Assembly (NCBI RefSeq): GCF_000686525.1
Contig: NZ_JMKT01000012.1
Coordinates: 177,536-241,535, forward strand
Reading direction: 5' to 3'
DNA from: Desulfonatronovibrio hydrogenovorans DSM 9292
GTDB taxonomy: Bacteria > Desulfobacterota > Desulfovibrionia > Desulfovibrionales > Desulfonatronovibrionaceae
DNA: 64,000 nt
Shown: in pieces, positions 34,776 to 44,300 of the stretch
How positions within the stretch are numbered: position 1 is the first letter of the stretch
Layout: each line of letters begins with the position of its first letter
Notes under the pieces: model-generated
What the model was told of the DNA's origin: nothing
What the model saw: only the letters and a program-made list of their open reading frames with translations
Databases searched by the model: none
Translations under genes and position numbers: made by a program

Positions 34776-34853
34776 TTGTCATTAACCTGTTTCCGGTGCG
34801 AGGACATCCGGAAAGAGCTCCGGTTGCCCCATTTTTCTGGGGGGTGGATACGC

Positions 34854-35480
34854 ATGTTTGAATCAGACAGCACAGGGAAGGCCTGGGATTTTTTGCGCGG
34901 TTTTGAGCCGGCCAGCCTTTGCGACTGGCCGGGCAAGGTCAGCGCAGTCCTTTTTTTTGGCGGATGCAACCTGCGCTGCCCCACCTGCCATAATTCTTCC
35001 ATTGCCTGGAATCCTTCAAACACTCCGATTCTGGATCACCAGAGCCTTTTGAAGCGTATCGGGAAAAACAGGAAATGGCTGGACGGTCTGGTATTGAGCG
35101 GCGGAGAAGTGACCATTCTTCCCGGATTTGAGGATCTGCTCCAGACTATCTCCCTGCTGGGCCTGCCTGTCAAAATCGATACCAATGGACTAAAACCCGA
35201 GGCCATAAGTCTGGCCCTTAAATATGACTGCATCCATAAGATAGCCGTAGATGTCAAAGGACCCTGGGACAAGTATCCCAATCTGTGCGGCGGAGCTATC
35301 AGCTCTGGCAGGGCCAGGGGATGTGCCAGTCGGGTGTTCCGCATGGCCCAGGCTTGCCCGGAAAGGTTTATGTTCCGCTGCACCAGGGTTCCGGGCCTGA
35401 CTGAAGACGATATTCGAACCGTCAGTTCATACCTGCCTGGCGGGTTTGAGTTGAACGTGCAGAAATATATTCGTCCTTAG
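34854..35480 (+). CDS. nrdG: Anaerobic ribonucleotide reductase activating protein
   Basis: 208 residues from ATG 34854, preceded by GGGGTGG (34841-34847). An upstream in-frame ATG at 34728 falls inside the riboswitch aptamer and is rejected. The protein is a radical SAM enzyme with the cluster motif GGCNLRCPTCHN (CxxxCxxC) near residues 39-50 after SLCDWPGKVSAVLFF. It installs the glycyl radical on NrdD. SGGEVT and DTNGLKP are further radical-SAM elements. nrdD follows 194 bases downstream. Confidence 0.9.
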   Translation: MFESDSTGKAWDFLRGFEPASLCDWPGKVSAVLFFGGCNLRCPTCHNSSIAWNPSNTPILDHQSLLKRIGKNRKWLDGLVLSGGEVTILPGFEDLLQTISLLGLPVKIDTNGLKPEAISLALKYDCIHKIAVDVKGPWDKYPNLCGGAISSGRARGCASRVFRMAQACPERFMFRCTRVPGLTEDDIRTVSSYLPGGFELNVQKYIRP

Positions 35481-35499
35481 CCTGTTTTTGGGAGGCACT

Positions 35500-35553
35500 G
35501 GCCTGGATCATGTTTAAACAGCTGGTTTGCCTGCGATCCAGGCCCCGGCTTTT
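35500..35553 (+). terminator. Hairpin between nrdG and nrdD
   Basis: GGCCTGGATC (35500-35509) / GATCCAGGCC (35535-35544), a perfect 10-bp stem with 25-base loop, followed by CCGGCTTTTTCTTTG. It could be a partial terminator limiting nrdD read-through, or nrdD could have its own promoter; none was clear. Confidence 0.5.
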
Positions 35554-35674
35554 TCTTTGATTTTGACCTGGATGTTTTTTTCCCGGGCGGGCCTTCTGCC
35601 AGGCAGGTCCGGACAGGGCCTTTTGCCCGGGTTGTTGTAGTTGTGACCTTAACAGTATGTAATGAGGAGAAAAA

Positions 35675-37717
35675 ATGCCCAAACAGATAAGAAAAAGAGA
35701 TGGAAGGCTGGAATCCTGGTCCACCGAGCGTATCGGGCTGGCCATTCTTAAGGCTTTGAAAGCCAGCGGGATCAAGGACCCCCTTCTGGGGAACCGCCTG
35801 GCCAAAAGGGTGGAGGTCAAGCTGGAGGAACTGGAAGTTCCGGATCAGGAGCTGGTCCAGGACATGGTGGAGATGGTCCTGATGGAATCCAGACTGTTTG
35901 ATGTGGCCAAGAAATACATCATCTACCGGGAGAAAAGAAGGGAACTCCGGTCCCAGCATGAGGCCTTTCTGAATATAAGGGAGACCATTGACAGTTACGT
36001 GAACAAATCAGACTGGCGGGTCAATGAAAATGCCAACATGGGACATTCATTCCAGGGTCTGATGCTGCACCTGTCCGGCTCGGTCCAGGCCAGGTATTCC
36101 CTGGAAAAATATCCTGAGGAAGTCCGTCTGGCCCATGAGCACGGTTACTTTCACATTCATGATCTTTCTTTTGGTCTGGCAGGTTACTGCGCAGGATGGA
36201 GTCTGCGCGACCTCCTGCTGGAAGGATTCAATCTGGAAGGAAAATGCTCTTCAGGGCCGGCCAAGCATTTTGATTCGGCCATGGGTCAGATGGTTAATTT
36301 TCTGGGCACTCTTCAGAATGAATGGGCCGGGGCCCAGGCCTTCAATAACGTGGACACCTACCTGGCCCCTTTTATCCGTCATGACGGGCTGGACTATTCC
36401 GAGGTCAAACAGGCTATTCAGAAGTTTGTATTCAATTTGAACACCACTTCCAGGTGGGGAGGCCAGAGTCCATTCACCAACCTGACCTTTGACCTGGTTC
36501 CGCCCAAGCATATTGCCCAGGAGGGGATCATCCTGGGTGGCAAACTCCAGGATCAGACATACGGGGAGTTTGTCCCTGAAATGGAGATGATTAACAGGGC
36601 TTTTTTGGAGGTGATGCTGGAAGGTGACTATCATGGCAGGATATTTTCCTTTCCCATCCCCACCTATAACGTGACCAAGGACTTCCCCTGGGAAGGAGAA
36701 GTGGGCAGGCTGCTGCTGGAACTGACAGCCAAGTACGGGGTTCCGTATTTTCAGAATTTCATCAACTCGGATTTAAGCCCAGAGGATGTCCGGTCCATGT
36801 GCTGCCGTCTGCAGATGGATCTGCGCGAACTCAGGAAAAGGACTGGCGGGCTTTTCGGGGCTGGTGACCTGACCGGTTCCATCGGGGTGGTCACCCTGAA
36901 CCTGCCCAAGCTGGCCTTTCTGGCCCAGGGAGAGCAGGATTTTCTGGACATCATTACTGAATACGCTGCTCTGGCCAGGGATTCCCTGGAATTCAAGCGT
37001 AAATTCATCACTGATAATATGGAGCGCGGCCTTTTTCCCTTTTCCAAAAGGTATCTGAAAAACGGGCTCAAAAATCACTTCAGCACCATCGGACTCATCG
37101 GCGGTCACGAGGCCTGCATGAATCTGCTGGGCAAAGGAATTGAAACCGAGGCCGGAACCAGGCTCATGCAAAGGGTTCTCAACCACCTGCGGGAGCTGAC
37201 CATTGGATTTCAGGAGAGCACCGGAAGCCTGTACAATCTGGAAGCCACCCCGGCTGAGGGGACCAGTTATCGCCTGGCCAAGATCGACAAGGCCCTTTAC
37301 AGTTCGATATACGCCTCAGGAAATGGAGTCCCGTATTATACCAATTCCACGGCCATGCCTGTGGGAGCCACCACTGACGTGTTCCAGGCCCTGGAGCACC
37401 AGAACAAGCTCCAGCCTCTGTATACCGGGGGTACAGTCTTTCACACCTTTTTAGGGGAATCTGTCACTGATTGCGATTCGTTAAGGAGTTTCATGGTCAA
37501 GGCCATGTCCATGACCAAGCTGCCCTATATTTCCATTACCCCGACCTTTTCAGTGTGCAAGGAGCACGGATACCTGGTGGGCGAACATCCGGCCTGCCCC
37601 AGCTGCGGACAGGAGGCCGAGGTCTACACCAGGGTTGTGGGATACTATCGTCCGGTAAAGATGTGGAATAAGGGCAAGCAGGCCGAATACCAGGACCGGG
37701 TGATGTTTGGCTTATAG
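35675..37717 (+). CDS. nrdD: Anaerobic (class III) ribonucleoside-triphosphate reductase
   Basis: 680 residues. It reduces NTPs to dNTPs with a glycyl radical. Residues 1 to about 95 are an ATP-cone allosteric domain (KQIRKRDGRLESWSTERI, then the conserved basic helices). Then comes the ten-stranded barrel with NTTSRWGGQSPFTNLT and YYTNSTAMPVG. The C-terminus has a zinc-site region (CKEHGY ... CPSCG) and the radical loop RVVGYYRP with the radical Gly at about 656. The enzyme needs no B12, which explains control by the upstream riboswitch. ATGAGGAG precedes ATG 35675. Confidence 0.95.
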   Translation: MPKQIRKRDGRLESWSTERIGLAILKALKASGIKDPLLGNRLAKRVEVKLEELEVPDQELVQDMVEMVLMESRLFDVAKKYIIYREKRRELRSQHEAFLNIRETIDSYVNKSDWRVNENANMGHSFQGLMLHLSGSVQARYSLEKYPEEVRLAHEHGYFHIHDLSFGLAGYCAGWSLRDLLLEGFNLEGKCSSGPAKHFDSAMGQMVNFLGTLQNEWAGAQAFNNVDTYLAPFIRHDGLDYSEVKQAIQKFVFNLNTTSRWGGQSPFTNLTFDLVPPKHIAQEGIILGGKLQDQTYGEFVPEMEMINRAFLEVMLEGDYHGRIFSFPIPTYNVTKDFPWEGEVGRLLLELTAKYGVPYFQNFINSDLSPEDVRSMCCRLQMDLRELRKRTGGLFGAGDLTGSIGVVTLNLPKLAFLAQGEQDFLDIITEYAALARDSLEFKRKFITDNMERGLFPFSKRYLKNGLKNHFSTIGLIGGHEACMNLLGKGIETEAGTRLMQRVLNHLRELTIGFQESTGSLYNLEATPAEGTSYRLAKIDKALYSSIYASGNGVPYYTNSTAMPVGATTDVFQALEHQNKLQPLYTGGTVFHTFLGESVTDCDSLRSFMVKAMSMTKLPYISITPTFSVCKEHGYLVGEHPACPSCGQEAEVYTRVVGYYRPVKMWNKGKQAEYQDRVMFGL

Positions 37718-37739
37718 ACGCAGGCTGTATGCAGGAGGT

Positions 37740-39305
37740 TCAGACATGACCCTGGTTTGACCTGCCCAGGGGAGAGATGCCAAGTTTACGCATCTTTCCC
37801 CTGAGGGTGCTGGGGTTCAGCCTGAGCAGCTCCGCTGCACCGCCTTGCCCTGTGATCTTGCCATCAGCCAGGTCCAGGGCTTTTCTGATGTGCAGGGATG
37901 CTGCCTCATCAAAGGAAACAAGAGATTTATCAGCTGCATGGACCGGGTTTATCCTCAGGTCCTGTTTTGCTCCTGGATCAAGGTTTATGGTCAGGACTTC
38001 CGATCCAGGACTGGCAGCCCGGGCCTGGATCAAGGTCCTCTCCACCAGGTTTTCCAGCTCCCGGACATTTCCGGGCCAATGATGGCTTCGAAGTTTTTGA
38101 ACCGTTCCAGGCACCAGCCGGACCCTGCTGGTGATCTTCAGGTCCCGGCATTTTCTGGAGATGAGATGATCCAGCAGGGCAGGGATGTCCTGGGGCCGCT
38201 GGCGCAGGGGCGGGATCATTATGGGAAAGACATTGAGCCTGTACCACAGGTCTTCCCTGAATTTGCCCTGGCCGACCATCAGTTCAAGGTTCTGATGAGT
38301 GGCGCTGATGATCCGGACGTCCACAGGAACGGTTTTGTTGCCGCCCACCCGTTCGATCTCCCTGTGCTGCAGGACCCTTAAGAGCTTGGTCTGGACATTG
38401 AGGGGAAGCTCTCCAATTTCGTCAAGAAAGATGGTTCCGTTGTGAGCCCTTTCAAATCTCCCCCTGTTCTGGGAAATGGCCCCTGTAAATGCTCCTTTTT
38501 CATGTCCGAAAAGTTCGCTGTCCACCAGGGATTCGGGCAGTCCTCCACAATTGACTTTAATGAACGGGCCTGAGCTTCTGGAAGAAGCCGAGTGCAGGGC
38601 ATTGGCCAGAAGTTCTTTGCCGGTCCCGGTTTCACCCAGGAGCAGGACCGGGCTTTCCAGAGGAGCCACCTGCCGGACCATGCGCATGACCTGCATGAGT
38701 CCGAAATCCGCCCCGATGATCCTGTCCCCGGACATGCTGCGCAGCTCACTGTGCAGGTATTTATTGTCGTCTTCCAGCATTTCTTTGAGTCTGACAGCCT
38801 CTTCATATTGCAGGGCATTGGCCATGGCTATGGAAAAGGGTTCATTCAGGCTGTTCATCATCCTGGCGTGCTCTTCCCGGTATCTGTGTGTCCCTCTGGC
38901 TGCCAGCATGAGAATGCCGATCCGTTTGGATTCAAGGGCAAGGTCGGTGTGCAGCAGAGAGACCTGGTCAGGCCAGAATAGATGATGCAGCTCTGCAAAG
39001 TCGGGCTCGTCCTGCAACGGGTCATTCAAGATGCCGAACTTGGGCTCGGATTTCCATTCCTGAACCAGCCTGGCCATGATGATCTGGGGCAGAGGGACAG
39101 TCCCAAGTCTTTTGGGCCAGTCGTCAGGCCCTATGTGGGCAATGATTCTTGATACTCCCAGATGGGGGTTAATGATTCCTATGAGCAGGGAGTCAGCAGG
39201 CATGTACCGGCCAAAGTATTCCAGGGTGCTCTGCATGGCCTTTTCCAGGTTCAGGCTGCTGCATATCCGCATGGTGGCTTCGCGGAAAAAAATATTCAGA
39301 TCCAT
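37740..39305 (-). CDS. Sigma-54-dependent transcriptional activator with N-terminal GAF domain
   Basis: 521 residues from ATG at 39305 (AAGGAAGG on the minus strand); the frame is open for 35 more codons without support. Residues about 1-180 look like a GAF sensor. The AAA+ domain has GETGTGKE (Walker A), the sigma-54 contact loop GAFTGA, and FLDEIGELP (Walker B). A Fis-type helix-turn-helix is at the end (GGAAELLRLNPSTLRGKMRKLG). The architecture equals that of NorR-type NO sensors, but the signal is unknown. Three dyad sites and a sigma-54 promoter lie in the divergent intergenic space, so its target is most likely the gene at 39594. Confidence 0.9.
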   Translation of the reverse strand: MDLNIFFREATMRICSSLNLEKAMQSTLEYFGRYMPADSLLIGIINPHLGVSRIIAHIGPDDWPKRLGTVPLPQIIMARLVQEWKSEPKFGILNDPLQDEPDFAELHHLFWPDQVSLLHTDLALESKRIGILMLAARGTHRYREEHARMMNSLNEPFSIAMANALQYEEAVRLKEMLEDDNKYLHSELRSMSGDRIIGADFGLMQVMRMVRQVAPLESPVLLLGETGTGKELLANALHSASSRSSGPFIKVNCGGLPESLVDSELFGHEKGAFTGAISQNRGRFERAHNGTIFLDEIGELPLNVQTKLLRVLQHREIERVGGNKTVPVDVRIISATHQNLELMVGQGKFREDLWYRLNVFPIMIPPLRQRPQDIPALLDHLISRKCRDLKITSRVRLVPGTVQKLRSHHWPGNVRELENLVERTLIQARAASPGSEVLTINLDPGAKQDLRINPVHAADKSLVSFDEAASLHIRKALDLADGKITGQGGAAELLRLNPSTLRGKMRKLGISPLGRSNQGHV

Positions 39306-39365
39306 GGTCCTTCCTTGGTTACGGTTTTGGTCTGAGCTGGAGTTTATTTTGAGATCCGGCAGTTT

Positions 39366-39428
39366 GTCAAATATGACTACCCGGGCTCTCCAGGTCAAAT
39401 ATGACCACAAGAGCTTGTCAGATATGAC
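39366..39428. promoter_or_regulatory. Three repeated dyad sites, likely activator binding sites
   Basis: GTCAAATATGAC at 39366-39377 and 39394-39405, and GTCAGATATGAC at 39417-39428. Each has GTCA / TGAC half-sites separated by 4 bases. Start-to-start spacings are 28 and 23 bases. They end 52 bases before the -24 box at 39481, a suitable distance for enhancer sites of the sigma-54 activator encoded divergently. Three GTCA/TGAC-like sites upstream of a sigma-54 promoter are also a feature of E. coli norVW. Confidence 0.75.
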
Positions 39429-39480
39429 TAAAGAGCTAGCCTTCTTTGGTAAAATGCTGTTTTGTTTATGTTTAAATCTG

Positions 39481-39497
39481 TGGCACCATTAATGCTT
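39481..39497 (+). promoter_or_regulatory. Sigma-54 promoter of the 133-residue unknown gene
   Basis: TGGCAC-CATTA-ATGCTT with GG and GC exactly 10 bases apart (39482-39483 and 39494-39495). Transcription would begin near 39507 and leave a leader of about 87 bases to ATG 39594. That leader contains a perfect 14-base palindrome of CCGGTCC/GGACCGG near 39566-39579. Confidence 0.78.
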
Positions 39498-39593
39498 AAG
39501 GAATTTGAGCCCAGCCGTGATTGCCTGGCTGGAGGTGAATCGGCCTGCCAGGTGGCTGGCCGGTCCGGTCCGGACCGGTTAAAGGGCGCAATC

Positions 39594-39995
39594 ATGAAGT
39601 TCCGGCAGGTATCCAGAGAAGAGATTATGATGGATTTGGTCAGAAAAACCAGCGAGGTTGCCATGTACGGCGTTTTTGAAATGATCCAGGTGCGGGCTTT
39701 TAATGAATCATCCAGGCAGGAAGCCCTGGCCGAGGCCAGGATGCTCAGCCTTGGTGATCACGAGGGATTGGACTCCATCAACGTCCTGATCCGCAACGAC
39801 TGGGAGACCGATATCGTGGTCATACTCAGCCGGCAGGAAGAGTCAGGAACCCAGTCTTTCTCTGAGGAGGGACTGGGTATTGCAGAATCCTTTTCCAGGT
39901 TCGGCTGGCTGACCCATTCCAGCTGGCGACTGGACAAGGTGAATAAAAAGCTGAACAGCAATCTTGAACTGATTCTGAGCGACTGGAGCACTTGA
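39594..39995 (+). CDS. Uncharacterised 133-residue protein, apparent target of the sigma-54 activator
   Basis: 133 residues from ATG 39594 (AAAGGG 7 bases upstream). The open frame begins farther upstream at 39462, but that codon precedes the sigma-54 promoter and is rejected. No family is recognised. The protein looks like a small soluble alpha/beta protein with acidic C-terminus (SSWRLDKVNKKLNSNLELIL), and has no Cys, signal peptide or membrane helix. It is followed by a terminator, so it is apparently the only gene in its transcript. Confidence 0.65.
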   Translation: MKFRQVSREEIMMDLVRKTSEVAMYGVFEMIQVRAFNESSRQEALAEARMLSLGDHEGLDSINVLIRNDWETDIVVILSRQEESGTQSFSEEGLGIAESFSRFGWLTHSSWRLDKVNKKLNSNLELILSDWST

Positions 39996-40090
39996 CAAGC
40001 TGCATCTTCTATAGCTCCTGCTCCGGCATGGCCCTGCCATCTCCGTTGTTGCGTGCGGGTCTACTCCCCTTTTCCAAAAAGAAATGAAAG

Positions 40091-40135
40091 ATCTGCCCCG
40101 GGCTTTCCTGTTGTTGTCCGGGGCAGATTTGTTTA
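40091..40135 (+). terminator. Rho-independent terminator after the 133-residue gene
   Basis: ATCTGCCCCGG (40091-40101) / CCGGGGCAGAT (40118-40128), an 11-bp perfect stem with a 16-base loop followed by TTGTTT. It separates the sigma-54-controlled gene from the RND efflux operon. Confidence 0.8.
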
Positions 40136-40226
40136 TACTTGAAGGTATTCTCTGCTGCCTGAAACCGGCTTGAAACCAGGCTGGAACCGGTATGGACAAT
40201 AAAATTTACTGAACACGGAGGTTTCC

Positions 40227-41387
40227 ATGGGACTGTTTGAAATATGGCGTCTGAAAATGCTTAAGGTCATTTTGCCGGTTTTAATCCTTGTTCCGGGCCT
40301 GGCCGGGTGCGGGCAGGACCCGGTTCAGGAAGACACCGGGCAAAGGCCGCTGCCTGTTGTTGCCGTACAGGAAGTGGAAATGACTGACGTGGAAGTTTTT
40401 GCAAACTATCCGGCCAGGGTTCATGGTTCAAGACAGGTTGAGGTCAGATCAAGGGTGGAGGGCATCCTCAAGAAAAAGCTTTACCACGAGGGTGAAGCTG
40501 TAGAAAAAAATCAGGTCCTGTTCATCATTGATCCCGAACCTTACGAGATTGCCCATCGCCGGGCCAGGGCCGAGCTGGCTGATGCCAGGGCGGCTCATGA
40601 TCATGCCCAAAGAGAGTGGCTGCGCCATTCCAGGCTTTATGAACAAAGCGCTGTGAGTGAGCGGGAAAAGGACCAGGCCCTGACCGAATTTGAACTGGCC
40701 AGAGCCAGGCTGGGTATTGCCCAGGCTGCTCTGGACGATGCCCGTCGCAGTCTGGGCTATACAGAGGTACGTTCCCCTGTGGCCGGAGTGACCGGGATGG
40801 AAGATGTTTCAGAAGGAAATCTCATCAGCTGGGGTGGACTCCTGACCACCATGACTCAGAATGACCCGGTCCATGTTCGCTTTTCTCTGCCGGAAAAAGA
40901 CGCCCTGGCTAAAAGAGGATCTGACCGGGCAGAACCGGCTTCTGCTAAAGAAAGCAGGGCCTGGGTGGAAATCCATTTTTCCGATGGTCAAGAATACGCC
41001 CACAAGGGGCAGATAGATTTCATGGCCAGCACCATTGATACTGCCACCGGCATGGTCAGTGCCAGGGCGGTCTTTCCAAATCCCGGGCATGAACTCATGC
41101 CTGGCCAGTTTGTGCGGGTCAGGGTGCTGGTGCAGAATCTTCAAGGCGTTGCCCTGATTCCGGAACAGGCTGTGAACCAGGGACCTGAAGGACCGGAAGT
41201 TTTTATCATTGATGAGGATTCTTCGGCCCGGACCCGCCGGGTCAGCCTTGGCCCGGTTGTCAAGGCTGGACAGGTGATCTGGGAAGGCCTGGATCAGGGT
41301 GACCTGGTGGTGGTGAATGGCCAGGTGGCCCTGAGGGAGGGGATGGCAGTCAGAGTTGAGCAGACTGGGTCCAGGGAGGCTGAATAA
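40227..41387 (+). CDS. RND efflux system periplasmic adaptor (membrane fusion protein)
   Basis: 386 residues; GGAGG precedes ATG 40227. A signal peptide ends in the lipobox LAGC near residue 29, so it is an inner-membrane-anchored lipoprotein. The plan is that of AcrA/MexA: a split lipoyl domain (RSRVEGILKKKLYHEG and YTEVRSPVAGV), an alpha-helical hairpin between (about 105-165), then beta-barrel and membrane-proximal domains (MPGQFVRVRV, VNQGPEGPEVF). It bridges the pump encoded next to the outer-membrane channel. The stop overlaps the start of the pump gene by one base (TAATG). Confidence 0.9.
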   Translation: MGLFEIWRLKMLKVILPVLILVPGLAGCGQDPVQEDTGQRPLPVVAVQEVEMTDVEVFANYPARVHGSRQVEVRSRVEGILKKKLYHEGEAVEKNQVLFIIDPEPYEIAHRRARAELADARAAHDHAQREWLRHSRLYEQSAVSEREKDQALTEFELARARLGIAQAALDDARRSLGYTEVRSPVAGVTGMEDVSEGNLISWGGLLTTMTQNDPVHVRFSLPEKDALAKRGSDRAEPASAKESRAWVEIHFSDGQEYAHKGQIDFMASTIDTATGMVSARAVFPNPGHELMPGQFVRVRVLVQNLQGVALIPEQAVNQGPEGPEVFIIDEDSSARTRRVSLGPVVKAGQVIWEGLDQGDLVVVNGQVALREGMAVRVEQTGSREAE

Positions 41388-44300
41388 TGTTCAGGTTTTT
41401 TATTGACCGGCCTATTTTTGCCTCGGTTATTTCAATATTGATCGTTCTGGCTGGTGCAGCAGCCTTGAGGATCCTGCCTGTGGAACAATATCCTGATGTG
41501 GTTCCTCCGGAAGTGGTGGTCAGTGCTGTTTATCCAGGGGCCAGCGCCAGGGTGGTGGCCGAGGCTGTGGCCGCTCCTCTGGAACAGGAGATCAACGGCG
41601 TAGACAATATGCTGTACATGGAATCGGTTTCCACTGACGCTGGAACTCTCCAGATCACCATATCCTTTGAAATGGGCACTGATCCGGACATGGCTGCGGT
41701 TAATGTCAACAACCGGATTGAGGCGGCCCTGCCCAAGCTTCCTCAGACAGTGAGGGACATGGGAGTGCGGGCTGAATCCAGGTCCACCAACATGCTCATG
41801 GTTCCGGTGATGTATTCCCCGGACGGAACCAGGGATACTCTGTTTCTGGCCAATTATCTGATCCTGAATGTCCTGGAGGAGCTGAACCGGTTGCCAGGGG
41901 TGGGAAATGCCTCATTGTTCGGATCAGAAGACTATGCAATGCGGGTCTGGATGGACCCGGACAAGCTGGCCAAGCATGAGCTGACTCCGTCTGATCTGGC
42001 CGCTGCCCTGCGGGAGCAGAGTGATCACTTTGCCGCAGGCCGACTCGGGGCTGAGCCGGCCCCGGATGGGCAGATCTTTACATATACCGTGACTACGGCT
42101 GAGATGCTGGTTGAACCAGAGGAGTATGAGCGGATAATTCTCAGGTCAGGAAGGGACTCTGGCGCCCTGCGTCTTGGCGATGTGGCCAGAGTGGAGCTGG
42201 GCTCGGAGGCATACGGCACATCAGCCACCTATAATGGTCAGCCCGCAGTTGCCTTTGCCATCTATCTTCAGCCCGGGGCCAATGCCCTGGATACAGCTGA
42301 AATCGTTCATTCAGCCCTGGACCGGATGTCTGAAAATTTCCCAGCTGGAACAGCATACACCATCGGGTATGATATTACTGAATTCATAGATATCTCCATT
42401 CGAGAAGTGGTCAAGACCTTGATAGTGGCCGTGATCCTGGTGATCCTGGTGACTTTTTTGTTCCTGCAGCGCTTTCGGGCCACTTTGATTCCAGTGGCTG
42501 CCATTCCGGTCTCCCTGATCGGGACCTTTGCCGGAATGCTGGCTTTCGGGTTTTCAGTAAACCTTTTGACCCTGTTCGGGCTGGTCCTGGCCATCGGCAT
42601 TGTTGTGGATAACGCCATCATTGTCATGGAAAACGTTGACCGGCTGATGCGGGAGGAAAACCTCAAGGCCAGGGAGGCTTCCATTGCAACCATGAAGCAG
42701 GTGGCTGGAGCGGTTGTGGCTTCCACCCTTGTCCTGGTGGCGGTGTTTGCACCAGTGACGTTTCTGGGCGGAATGACCGGTGAGCTGTATCGTCAATTTG
42801 CTGTGACCATTGCTGTTGCGGTTGTGGTGTCAGGGGTGGTTGCTCTGACCCTGACCCCGGCCATGTGTTCCCTGCTCCTGGACAGGCAGAAGAAGACCGT
42901 GCCCAAGCCCTTTGTCCTTTTTAACCGGTTTTTTGATAAACTGACCAGTTCTTTTGTCTGGCTGGTTGAGAAGATTTTGCGGCATTCCATCGTCAGTACC
43001 CTGATTTTTATCGGAATAATCGGAGGGACGGTCCTGATGGTGAGCCGGATGGCCCCGGGGCTGGTTCCTCAGGAGGACCAGGGGCTGGCCCTGGCGGTCT
43101 ACCAGCTTCCCCCGGCTTCAGCTTTGTCCAGAACCGAAGAGGTCAGAAACACTCTCTCAGGCATGCTGGTGGAAATGGACCAGGTCCAGGGATTCACCAC
43201 AGTAGCCGGGGTAGATATTTTTGACATGGCCCTGCGGACCAACATGGGGGTCGGGTTCATCAATCTGACTGACTGGGATGCCCGCCAGGGCCCTGGTCAG
43301 GATGCCCAGTCCCTGGCCGGCCGGATAATGGGCATGGGTCTGGGGATTCCTGAGGCCAATGTCCTGGCTTTTGTTCCTCCGCCCATAGTGGGGCTTTCCA
43401 TAACCGGCGGAGTTGAAGGCTATCTGGAGGTCCGGGGCGGTCCGACCCTGCAGCAGGTCCAGGATATAGCCTCAAGACTGACTGCTGCAGCCAATGAACG
43501 TCCGGAGCTGACCAATGCCAGGGCCACCATGGATATGAATATCCCCAAATATCAGGCTGTGGTGGACCGGGAAAAGGCCAGGGAGATGGGAGTTCCTGTC
43601 AACCAGGTCTTTGAGACCATGCAGAGTACCTTTGGATCACTTTACGTCAATGATTTTACCATGCTTGACCGTAACTGGCAGGTCAACCTGCAGTCAGAAA
43701 AAGACTTCAGAAGCCGGCCTGAAGATCTGAATAAAGTCTTTGTCCGCTCCCAATCCGGACAGATGCTGCCGCTGAGTTCGCTGGTCACTCTGGAACGGAT
43801 TTCCGGTCCGGATGTAATAAACCGGTACAATATGAACAGTGCAGCCAGGCTGATGGCTGATGCTGGCCCTGGATACACCACCGGGCAGGCCAAGGAAGCC
43901 CTGGAGCAGGTGGCGGCCCAGGTCCTGCAGGGTTCCAATGCGTCCATAGGCTGGATCGGAGAGGCTTTTCAGCTTGACGCAGCTGCCGGCACAGGCGGCC
44001 TGGCTTTTGCCATGGGCATGGTCATGGTTCTTCTGATTCTGGCAGCCCAGTACGAGCGGTGGGCCATGCCCCTGGCCGTGGCCTCGGCAGTGCCTTTTGC
44101 TGTACTTGGGGCTTCCCTGGCTGCCATGCTCCGGGGTTTTCCCAATGACATCTATTTTCAGGTAGGGTTGCTGGTCCTGATTGGGCTGGCAGCCAAAAAC
44201 GCCATCCTGATAGTGGAATTTGCAGCCCAGAACCGGGAACAGGGGCTGTGCTCATCTGAAGCGGCCATGGAAGCTGCCAGACAGCGTTTTCGGGCCATCA

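Noticed and set aside
34728..34853. Extended N-terminus for nrdG starting at ATG 34728
   Set aside because: This ATG lies in the conserved 3' half of the cobalamin aptamer, and the encoded residues are not NrdG-like. The start at 34854 has a ribosome site and gives the normal NrdG N-terminus.
39366..39428. CRISPR-like array from the three short repeats
   Set aside because: Repeats are only 12 bases, palindromic, unevenly spaced (28 and 23) and next to a sigma-54 promoter; no cas gene is present. Operator sites explain them better.
39462..39593. Extended N-terminus for the 133-residue gene starting at 39462
   Set aside because: The codon lies upstream of the -24/-12 promoter and has no ribosome site, so it cannot be in that transcript.
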